Source: Betaproteobacteria bacterium
GTDB taxonomy: Bacteria > Pseudomonadota > Gammaproteobacteria > Burkholderiales > Rhodocyclaceae
DNA length: 5,893 bases
Reading direction: 5' to 3'
NCBI GenBank assembly: GCA_028065725.1
Contig: JAPTVL010000542.1
Coordinates: 1 to 5,893, forward strand
Part shown: positions 1 through 5,893 of the stretch, in pieces
Layout: each line of letters begins with the position of its first letter
Position numbering within the stretch: the first letter of the stretch is position 1
Program-made: the position numbers and the translations under genes
The notes under the pieces: generated by a model
Databases searched by the model: none
Told to the model about the DNA's origin: nothing
The model's input: only the letters and a program-made list of their open reading frames with translations

Positions 1-1359
1 GATCCGGTCAGGGTGCTGGCCACGCTCGACGCACTGCGTCAGCACGCCGCGCGGCTGGCCGAGTCGACGCAATTGCGGCTCAACGCGCTGTTGCCGCCTG
101 CGCTTGAAGTCATCGGCAGCCAGCCCGACCCGATGGTCACGCTGGAACGCTTCGCCGCGCTGGTGCAGGCCATCTCGCGCCGTTCCACCTATCTGGCGCT
201 GATGGCCGAATACCCGGCGGCGCTGCGGCAACTGGTGCGCCTGCTGGCGGCAAGCCCGTGGGCGGCGCAGATGATCACGCAGCAGCCGCAACTGCTGGAC
301 GAACTGATCGCGCCGCAACATTTGATGAGCGTGCCCGACTGGACGCAGCTTGCCGCCCAGTTGCACGACGAGCTCGACGCCCACCCCGGCGACACCGAGG
401 CGCAGATGGATGCGATGCGCCGCTTCAAGCGGGTGCAGACGCTGCGTCTGCTGGCGCAGGACGTGGCGGGCAGGCTGACGCTGGAGGCGCTGTCGGACCA
501 CCTGTCGTATCTCGCCGACACGCTGCTCGCCGAAACGCTGGCGCGCTGCTGGGCAGGGCTGAAGACGCGCCACCGCGACGAGCCGCGCTTCGCCGTCATC
601 GGTTACGGCAAGCTCGGCGGCAAGGAGCTCGGCTACGCCTCCGACCTCGACCTGGTGTTCCTCTACGACGATGAAGACGCGCGCGCGCAGGAAATCTACG
701 CACGGCTGGCGCAACGCATCAACACCTGGCTCGGCACCCTCACCTCGGCCGGCATGCTTTACGAAACCGATCTGCGCCTGCGCCCGGACGGCGCCTCCGG
801 CCTCCTGGTCAGTTCGACCGAGGCCTTCCGCGACTACCAGCTGCATCACGCCTGGCTGTGGGAGCACCAGGCGCTGACGCGCGCACGTTTCGTGTGCGGC
901 GACGCGTCGATCGGCGAGACCTTCGAGACCCTGCGCCGCGAGGTGCTGCGCCTGCCGCGCGACGCCGGCACGTTGCGCGAGGAGGTACTGGCGATGCGCG
1001 AGAAGATGCACGCCGGTCACGTCAACGACAGCGAACTGTTCGATCTCAAGCACGACCGCGGCGGCATCGTCGACGTCGAATTCTGCGTGCAGTACCTGGT
1101 GCTGCGGCATTGCGCCGCGCATCCCGAACTGGCCGACAACGTCGGCAACATTGCGCTCCTGCTGCGCGCGGGCACGGCCGGGCTGATCCCCGCCGACGTC
1201 GCGCAGGCCGCCGCCGACGCCTACCGCGAATTGCGCCGCCAGCAGCATGCGATCAAGCTCTCCGGCGCCGAATACGCGCGGGTTCCGCCGGCGGCAATGG
1301 AAAGCGTGCGCGACGCCGTCAGTGCACTGTGGGCTCAGGTCATGGGCGCGGCGGACTAA
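1..1359 (+). CDS. glnE: Glutamine synthetase adenylyltransferase/deadenylylase, C-terminal half (5' end cut by window edge)
   Basis: GlnE attaches AMP to, and removes it from, glutamine synthetase (GlnA) in the cytoplasm, under control of the PII protein GlnB. The frame is open from base 1 with no stop, so the GTG at 13 is not the true start. About 452 residues are present, roughly the C-terminal half of a family usually 900-950 residues long. In fragment numbering, the nucleotidyltransferase signature GYGKLGGKELGYASDLDLVF lies at 201-220. Its Asp-x-Asp pair (D215, D217) matches the metal-binding aspartates of the C-terminal adenylylating domain. Further family marks are LRLRPDGASGLLVSS just downstream, AWLWEHQALTRARFVCGD, and KHDRGGIVDVEF at 350-361 with D358 as a likely third metal ligand. 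A helical C-terminal region follows. The missing N-terminal half would carry the deadenylylating domain. The gene ends with TAA and converges on the ATPase gene 31 bases later. Identification is secure. Confidence 0.96.
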   Translation, partial: DPVRVLATLDALRQHAARLAESTQLRLNALLPPALEVIGSQPDPMVTLERFAALVQAISRRSTYLALMAEYPAALRQLVRLLAASPWAAQMITQQPQLLDELIAPQHLMSVPDWTQLAAQLHDELDAHPGDTEAQMDAMRRFKRVQTLRLLAQDVAGRLTLEALSDHLSYLADTLLAETLARCWAGLKTRHRDEPRFAVIGYGKLGGKELGYASDLDLVFLYDDEDARAQEIYARLAQRINTWLGTLTSAGMLYETDLRLRPDGASGLLVSSTEAFRDYQLHHAWLWEHQALTRARFVCGDASIGETFETLRREVLRLPRDAGTLREEVLAMREKMHAGHVNDSELFDLKHDRGGIVDVEFCVQYLVLRHCAAHPELADNVGNIALLLRAGTAGLIPADVAQAAADAYRELRRQQHAIKLSGAEYARVPPAAMESVRDAVSALWAQVMGAAD

Positions 1360-1390
1360 CCTCGCGCATTTAAATACCGTGCGCTCGGTG

Positions 1391-4063
1391 CTACACGCGC
1401 TCGATACGCTGTCCGATGCGCGTCAGGACCTTACGCGTCTCATCCAGCAGCAGCACGCTGGATGCCACTAGCGCCGCCAGTAGCCAGTCGTTCGGCCGCA
1501 AATCCGTGGTGCCAAAGATTGCCTGCGCGGGCGGCCAGTGCACTGCCATGGCTTGCAAGGCCAGCACACTGGCCAACGCCAGCCAAAGCTTTCCATTCCT
1601 GAAAAAGTTGGCGTTGAACGCACTGCCGTGCTCAGCGCGAGCGTTGAACACGTTGAAAAACTGGAACAACACGAAGGTGGTAAAGGCCAACGTCAGCGCG
1701 TAGTTTTGACTATGCGTGTCGAGGCCATGCCGGAACATGAACAGCGTGCCCGCCATCATGGTTGCGCCGTACAGGATCAACCGCGTCAAGCGTTTTGCGG
1801 TGAGTATCTGCGCCAACTGCCTGCGCGGTTGGTCGCGCATGATGCCGGGGCGGGCGGGTTCGATGCCCAGCGTCATCGCGGGCGGGCCGTCCATGATGAT
1901 GTTGATCCACAGCAGCTGAATCGCGGTGAAGGGCGCATGCCAGCCCAGCAGGGACGCCGCCAGCACAGTGAGGATGGCGCCGATGTTGGTTGAAAGCTGA
2001 AATCGCACGAACTTGACGATGTTGTCGTACACCACGCGGCCTTCCTCGACCGCCTTGACGATGGTGGCGAAATTGTCATCGGTCAGCACCAGAGTAGCCG
2101 CTTCCTTCGTCACCGCCGTGCCGGTGATGCCCATGGCCACGCCGATGTCGGCGGCTTTCAGTGCAGGCGCATCGTTCACGCCGTCGCCGGTCATCGCGGC
2201 GACGTGGCCGTCGGCGCGCAAGGCAAGAACGATCTTAACCTTGTGCGTGGGCAAGACGCGGGCGAACACATCGATCGCGTCGATGCGTCGCGCCAGTTCC
2301 GCTTCGCTCATTTGATCCAGTTCGGCGCCGCTGACCACCTCTCCGACAAGGCCCAGCTCGCGGCCGATGGCGGCAGCGGTGAGCTTGTGGTCGCCGGTGA
2401 TCATCTTGACCTGAATGCCGGCGTGTTTGCAGTGGGCGATGGCGTGTTTCGCCTCGGGGCGCGGTGGGTCCATCAGGCCGGCCAGTCCAAGGAATGTCCA
2501 GCCGGAAGCCCAGGCCATCAGGTCACCCGCCGGATCGAATTGGGCCGCCGGGATGGCGCGCCGCGCCACCGCCAGCACGCGCAGGGCCTGCGTGGCCAGG
2601 TGTTCGTTTTCAGCTTCGATTTGCTGGCGCATCGCATCGTCCAGCGGCGCTTCGTCTGCATTGCCAAGCCACTTATCAGCGCGCGCCAGCAGCACGTCGG
2701 GGGCGCCCTTGACGAACATGTCCACCGTCTCGCCCGCGTGATGGAAGGTCGCCATGAACTTGTGCGCCGAATCGAAGGGGATTTCGGCGATGCGCGGCTG
2801 TTCTTCCTGCTCGTATTCCGGATCGAGGCCGCCCTTTTGCGCCAGCACCCACAGCGCGCCCTCGGTGGGGTCGCCGATCAACGCGCCCTCGCGCACGCGC
2901 GATTCGGTGCACAGGGCCACGGGCAGCAGCAAGGGGCGCAGATCCGGCGCGGGTGCGTCGAATTGAATTTCACCTGCCGGAAGATAGCCTTCGCCGCTCA
3001 CCGTAAAACGGCGTCCCGCAAACCACCCGGCGCGCGCGGTCATCTGGTTCAGCGTCAGCGTGCCGGTCTTGTCGGAACAGATCACGGTGGCCGACCCCAG
3101 GGTTTCGACGGCGGAGAGCTTTTTCAAGATCGCGCGGTTTTTCGCCATGCGCCACATGCCAATGGCGAGCGTCACCGTCACCACGGCGGGCAGGCCCTCG
3201 GGAATGGCGGCCACCGCCAGCGCCACGGCGGTCAGGGCGGCGTCGGTCCACGCCGCACCGCGAAGGTAATCGAGCGCGAAAATCAGCGTCACCATCACCC
3301 CGGCGATGGCGGCGAGTTTCTTGCCCAGAGTGTCGAGCTGCTTTTGCAGCGGAGTTGCGGACTCGGGCGCGGCGGCGATCATGCCAGCCAGCTTACCCGT
3401 CTCGGTCGCCATGCCGGTCGCGGTCACCAGCAGTTCGGCGCGGCCGCGGGTGACTACGGTATTCATGTAGAGCAGGTTGAGGCGATCGCCCAAAGGCAGG
3501 TCGGCGGCATCCAGCACGGCGGTCGATTTGCCCACCGCGTGCGATTCGCCGGTCAGCGCAGCTTCGTCGACTTCCAGCGTATGCGCTGCCAGCAGGCGCC
3601 CGTCGGCCGGGATGCGGTCGCCCGCCTCCAGCAGCACGATGTCGCCGGGAACAAGCAAGGCCGCGTCGAGGTCGATCACGCGGCCATCGCGCCGCACCCG
3701 CGCGCTTGCCGCCAGCATGTTCTTCAACGCCGCCAGCGTGCGTTCCGCCCGGTGTTCCTGATAAAACCCCAGCGCGGCATTGAACACGACGACGATGAGA
3801 ATCACCACCGCATCCTTCAGATCGCCGATCGCCCACGCCAGGGCAGCGGCGAACAGCAGCACGATGACCAGAAAATTCCTGAACTGGTCAAGGAATTTCA
3901 ACCACAGCGAACGGGGTTTGGCCTCGACCAGGCGGTTCTCGCCATGGCGCGCCAGGCGTTCGGCGGCCGACGCGATACTCAAGCCCTGCGCCGGAACCAC
4001 AGCTTGAGCAGCGGCGGCCTCGTCGGTCGAAAGGCTATGCCAGTGCCTGGTTTCAGTGGCCAT
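1391..4063 (-). CDS. P2-type cation-transporting ATPase, probable Ca2+ (or Ca2+/Mn2+) efflux pump
   Basis: This 890-residue P-type ATPase would sit in the inner membrane and pump cations at the cost of ATP. The N-terminal cation-ATPase domain starts with HWHSLS. TM1-2 lie near 61-100. The actuator loop TGES is at 171-174 and TM3-4 near 249-305, with PEGLP (E289). DKTGTLT begins at D331, the phosphorylated Asp. The nucleotide-domain KGAP is at 452-455, TGD at 556-558, and the hinge motif TGDGVNDAP at 625-633. TM5-10 fill 683 to about 875. By alignment from memory with SERCA, the site II ligands E309, N768, N796 and D800 are kept as E289, N693, N721 and D725. The site I ligands E771, T799 and E908 are replaced by A696, M724 and Q801. 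This points to a one-site pump of the PMR1/SPCA/PMCA kind, and NIIMDGPPA in TM6 is PMR1-like. The ATG at 4063 is the only sensible start. It overlaps the exchanger stop and has no clear Shine-Dalgarno. The family is certain; the ion is inferred. Confidence 0.95.
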   Translation of the reverse strand: MATETRHWHSLSTDEAAAAQAVVPAQGLSIASAAERLARHGENRLVEAKPRSLWLKFLDQFRNFLVIVLLFAAALAWAIGDLKDAVVILIVVVFNAALGFYQEHRAERTLAALKNMLAASARVRRDGRVIDLDAALLVPGDIVLLEAGDRIPADGRLLAAHTLEVDEAALTGESHAVGKSTAVLDAADLPLGDRLNLLYMNTVVTRGRAELLVTATGMATETGKLAGMIAAAPESATPLQKQLDTLGKKLAAIAGVMVTLIFALDYLRGAAWTDAALTAVALAVAAIPEGLPAVVTVTLAIGMWRMAKNRAILKKLSAVETLGSATVICSDKTGTLTLNQMTARAGWFAGRRFTVSGEGYLPAGEIQFDAPAPDLRPLLLPVALCTESRVREGALIGDPTEGALWVLAQKGGLDPEYEQEEQPRIAEIPFDSAHKFMATFHHAGETVDMFVKGAPDVLLARADKWLGNADEAPLDDAMRQQIEAENEHLATQALRVLAVARRAIPAAQFDPAGDLMAWASGWTFLGLAGLMDPPRPEAKHAIAHCKHAGIQVKMITGDHKLTAAAIGRELGLVGEVVSGAELDQMSEAELARRIDAIDVFARVLPTHKVKIVLALRADGHVAAMTGDGVNDAPALKAADIGVAMGITGTAVTKEAATLVLTDDNFATIVKAVEEGRVVYDNIVKFVRFQLSTNIGAILTVLAASLLGWHAPFTAIQLLWINIIMDGPPAMTLGIEPARPGIMRDQPRRQLAQILTAKRLTRLILYGATMMAGTLFMFRHGLDTHSQNYALTLAFTTFVLFQFFNVFNARAEHGSAFNANFFRNGKLWLALASVLALQAMAVHWPPAQAIFGTTDLRPNDWLLAALVASSVLLLDETRKVLTRIGQRIERV
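4053..4063 (-). other. 11-base gene overlap, likely translational coupling of exchanger and ATPase
   Basis: The ATPase ATG (4063-4061) lies inside the last codons of the exchanger, whose TGA is at 4055-4053. The minus-strand bases just upstream of the ATG are pyrimidine-rich (TTCCTCTATCTAT), with no AGGAGG-like element. A ribosome finishing the exchanger would stop 6-8 bases past the ATPase start, so re-initiation is the simplest explanation of how the ATPase is translated. The overlap is seen directly. The coupling is inferred. Confidence 0.75.
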
Positions 4064-5066
4064 ATAGATAGAGGAACAGCGTGTTCAGCGGGTAGATGAC
4101 GAGCAGCATGAGGCTGATCCAGCTCACCGAGCGCAGTACACGCGAGGTGGGCCGCAGCACCAGACTGACCACGGCCAGCCCGCTCATCATCATGGCCGAG
4201 AAGGCGGAGGCGGCATGCGAGATCGAGACGTCGGCAAACAGCGGGCCGGGCAGGTAGGCAAGGTCGTCGAGGGCGAGGATGGCGCTGTTGGACAGGTTGC
4301 TGCCGAACAGGTTGCCGATGGCCAGATCGACCGCGCCCATGCGCAGGGCGGCCACGGTGACCACGACTTCGGGGGCGGAGGCGATGGCTGCGACAAACAG
4401 CGTTCCCACAAAGCTCTGCTCCCAGGCCATTGCCACCGCCAGGTCCCTGGCGATGAAGGGCAGCCAGATGCCGGCCACCACCGCAACCGCGGCCAGGGCG
4501 TAGCCCTGCACCGCCTGCTTCAGGCTTGTGTCGGGATAAAGCTCGACTCGATCCTCCACATACTCGCTGAGTTGCGCCTGCTCGTAACGATAGAGCGAGC
4601 GCATGGCCAGCAGATACAGCAGCAGGATGACGGGCGTGTAGAGGCCGACGTGGCCGAGGGCAGGGATCGTGCCGGCCCGGTACAGCAGCAGATTGAACCC
4701 CGTGAAACCGATCAGCGCGATGCCATAGCCGGCAGAAGGCACATTGCCTTGCCGTGCACGCGTATAGACGGATTCCTTGCGATACAGAAAATCCAGAAGC
4801 ACGATGATGAGCAGGTTGAACACGCAGCTCCCCATGATGTCGCCCACCGCGATATCCGGCACCTTGGCGACTGCCACCGAAGACAAGCCTGTAACCAGTT
4901 CAAGCAGCGAGGTGACGGTGGCCAGCAGGATCAGTCCCACCCAGCCGCGGCTCATTCCGCTATTCTCGGCGATGACGTCGCCGTAGCGCGAGAGCCGCAC
5001 GCCCGCGACGCCGATCACGGCGAGGCAGGCAAGCAGAGAAATCCAGATGACGGCGAGGTTCGGCAT
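4053..5066 (-). CDS. Sodium/calcium exchanger family (CaCA) membrane antiporter
   Basis: This 337-residue, very hydrophobic protein has about ten predicted membrane segments in two inverted halves, the Na_Ca_ex arrangement. CaCA proteins exchange Ca2+ for Na+ or H+ across the inner membrane. The alpha-1 repeat runs from about 44 to 84, with TSLLE (T52, S53, E56) followed by GDIMGSCVFN at 75-84. The alpha-2 repeat runs from about 221 to 260, with ASAPE (S230, E233) followed by GNLFGSNLSN at 251-260. The paired acidic residues E56 and E233 occupy the ion-coordinating positions of the family. A short acidic loop at about 158-185 joins the halves, and no Calx-beta regulatory domains are present. 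The ATG at 5066 starts directly before TM1. A later start at M38 would delete TM1. The nearest purine-rich stretch (GGGAG) is about 20 bases upstream, too far for a normal ribosome site. The gene overlaps the Ca2+-type ATPase by 11 bases and probably leads its operon. The transported ions are inferred from family and context. Confidence 0.92.
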   Translation of the reverse strand: MPNLAVIWISLLACLAVIGVAGVRLSRYGDVIAENSGMSRGWVGLILLATVTSLLELVTGLSSVAVAKVPDIAVGDIMGSCVFNLLIIVLLDFLYRKESVYTRARQGNVPSAGYGIALIGFTGFNLLLYRAGTIPALGHVGLYTPVILLLYLLAMRSLYRYEQAQLSEYVEDRVELYPDTSLKQAVQGYALAAVAVVAGIWLPFIARDLAVAMAWEQSFVGTLFVAAIASAPEVVVTVAALRMGAVDLAIGNLFGSNLSNSAILALDDLAYLPGPLFADVSISHAASAFSAMMMSGLAVVSLVLRPTSRVLRSVSWISLMLLVIYPLNTLFLYLYGH

Positions 5067-5120
5067 GGTTGATCTGGAAATACGGCTCCCTGTCCGCGTG
5101 CGTTTTGGTACGCCCTTTTT

Positions 5121-5126
5121 TAAATA
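5121..5126 (-). promoter_or_regulatory. AT-rich tract with a weak -10-like TATTTA upstream of the exchanger
   Basis: The run of T and A at about 5116-5126 is the only clearly AT-rich patch between the DUF2062 and exchanger genes. On the minus strand it reads TATTTAAAAAAGG, about 55-60 bases before the exchanger ATG. The bases 17 further upstream (CGGAAC) do not resemble TTGACA, so this is at best a weak sigma70-type site or one that needs an activator. It is listed because a transcript for the exchanger-ATPase pair could start here. Confidence 0.2.
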
Positions 5127-5266
5127 GTGGCTGGGGCACCCGCGTTCCGCAGGCGCCAGTGCCTAAGTATTGACGAATTTCGCCGCCAGGACAGCAACGG
5201 GGATGGCGTTACCGCTTCAGCGCCCCATGATGCCGGCAAAACATTGCAGTACCTGCTCACTGGACA

Positions 5267-5817
5267 TCAACGCTGGCGCCGATGCGCCTTGCGGCGCTGC
5301 CAGGCGCGCACGATGCGCAGCCGCCAGGCCCAGTGGACGGCAAAATAAATCAGCACCGGCAGGCTCACCGCCAGCGTCAGCAAACCCAGGGCCAGCGGCG
5401 CGCCCACCGTGGCCAGGCGGTCCATCCACAGCGCCAGCCCGGTCGAGGTCCTGGCCGCGACGTTGCCGAGGTCGACTTCGGCAACGGGCACGTTGGCAGT
5501 TCCCAGCATCCAGGCACCCAAATGGTAGGCCGCGTAATACACCGGCGCGAAGGTGATGGGCTTGGCGATGAGCGTGCTGCCGACTGCGGCCGGAATGTTG
5601 ACGCGCAGCAGCAACGCCGCCACCGCCGCAAAAAGGATCTGCGCCACAGGCATCAGCAGGCCGAAAAACACGCCGATGGCGAGGCCCAGGGCAATCCCGC
5701 GGCGATTGACAGCCACAGCCTGGGATGATGCAGCATCGGTCCCATCCAGCGCAGCGCGCGATGTTGACGCAACGTGTGCGGATCGGGAAGAAAACGGCGG
5801 AAACGCTCGGGCATCAT
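5267..5817 (-). CDS. DUF2062 membrane protein, reading frame broken by an apparent 1-base deletion
   Basis: DUF2062 proteins are small bacterial inner-membrane proteins of unknown function. From the ATG at 5817, one frame gives a typical family N-terminus: FRRFLPDPHTLRQHR, then ALRWMGPMLHHPRLW ending at residue 35. That frame then runs into a TGA at 5655-5653. The rest of the domain continues in the next frame from N-R-R-G at 5707, giving GIALGLAIGVFFGLLMP, a second hydrophobic stretch, and RVNIPAAVGSTLIAKP followed by YYAAYHLGAWMLG. A final membrane segment (LALGLLTLAVSLPVLIYFAV) and a basic tail RRKAHRRQR follow. The family normally has two residues between the W and the NRR. Here there are five bases instead of six, so one base is missing. 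Restored, the protein would be about 183 residues, a normal length. A GTG at 5716 opens the second frame but would drop the conserved N-terminus. No Shine-Dalgarno is visible before the ATG at 5817. The break may be a real mutation or a sequencing error. Confidence 0.85.
5708..5715 (-). other. Frameshift site within the DUF2062 gene
   Basis: On the minus strand the codon TGG (W35, 5715-5713) is followed by CTGTC and then by AAT CGC CGC (N-R-R) in a different phase. Adding one base here joins the two halves into a continuous DUF2062 domain. An under-called G run (TGGG read as TGG) would give W-A-V-N-R-R, which fits the family pattern and is the kind of error a compression or homopolymer miscall would produce. 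The exact base cannot be fixed from this read alone. Confidence 0.8.
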
Positions 5818-5893
5818 CAGTCGTGTCAGGGAGTGGTATGGGCGTGCGATTCTTTTATGACTGTCTGATCGGCAGAAAGGTTTAATCCCTGCA

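Noticed and set aside
2204..4099. 631-codon open frame on the plus strand opposite the ATPase gene
   Set aside because: It lies almost wholly antisense to a P-type ATPase with every family motif intact. Its translation is rich in Arg, Gly, His and Gln with no recognisable domain, as expected of an antisense shadow in GC-rich DNA.
4215..5072. 285-codon open frame on the plus strand opposite the exchanger gene
   Set aside because: It is antisense to a clear CaCA exchanger, and its translation is low-complexity (His, Gln, Asp, Gly rich) with no family resemblance.
5135..5163. Inverted repeat GGCAC/GTGCC, considered as a terminator after DUF2062
   Set aside because: It has only 5 base pairs with a 19-base loop, and no U run follows on either strand.
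5217..5269. Short minus-strand reading frame whose ATG overlaps the DUF2062 stop (TGATG), 16 codons
   Set aside because: It is very short, has no ribosome site and no recognisable sequence. The TGATG overlap alone is not enough to call a gene.
5282..5885. Plus-strand open frames across the DUF2062 gene (5282-5728, 5553-5885)
   Set aside because: They are antisense to a recognisable DUF2062 protein, and their compositions show no domain or membrane pattern.
5818..5893. Region upstream of the DUF2062 start, checked for promoter, ribosome site or another gene
   Set aside because: A CATAAAAG stretch on the minus strand is only loosely -10-like, with no -35 at proper spacing. No Shine-Dalgarno or supported reading frame is visible.
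1..5893. CRISPR arrays, tRNA or rRNA genes, insertion sequences, long direct repeats
   Set aside because: None were seen by reading both strands. The sequence is almost fully accounted for by four protein genes.

Overview
The window is GC-rich DNA with long, gap-free coding regions. It most resembles a proteobacterial chromosome, probably a betaproteobacterium. That placement is an inference from the GlnE and DUF2062 sequence style and the overall base composition, not from a marker gene. The first bases read GATCC and the last read CTGCA. These are the ends expected of a BamHI-PstI restriction fragment, so the piece was probably cloned, and the gene at the left edge is cut there.

Layout. 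(1) Positions 1-1359, plus strand: the C-terminal half of glnE, the glutamine synthetase adenylyltransferase, open through the left edge. (2) A 31-base convergent gap. (3) Positions 1391-4063, minus strand: a complete P2-type cation ATPase whose ion-site residues fit a Ca2+ (possibly Mn2+) pump of the one-site PMR1/SPCA kind. (4) Positions 4053-5066, minus strand: a complete Na+/Ca2+-exchanger-family (CaCA) antiporter, whose 3' end overlaps the ATPase start by 11 bases. (5) A 200-base gap containing an AT-rich tract and an EF-hand-like peptide remnant on the plus strand. (6) Positions 5267-5817, minus strand: a DUF2062 membrane protein whose reading frame is broken once near 5708-5715. (7) 76 bases to the right edge with no gene that I can support.

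How the genes relate. The exchanger and the ATPase are on one strand, overlap, and are likely co-transcribed with the exchanger first. Together they would form a cation-efflux module with a secondary (ion-gradient-driven) and a primary (ATP-driven) transporter, most plausibly for Ca2+. The DUF2062 gene is upstream on the same strand, but the 200-base gap leaves a shared transcript uncertain. glnE belongs to nitrogen control and simply converges on the transporter pair from the other side.

The window is mostly ordinary chromosomal sequence. The points worth a second look are the DUF2062 frame break, the exchanger-ATPase overlap with no visible ribosome binding site, the altered ion-site residues in both transporters, and the EF-hand-like remnant between the genes. 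I do not see a convincing new multi-gene system.
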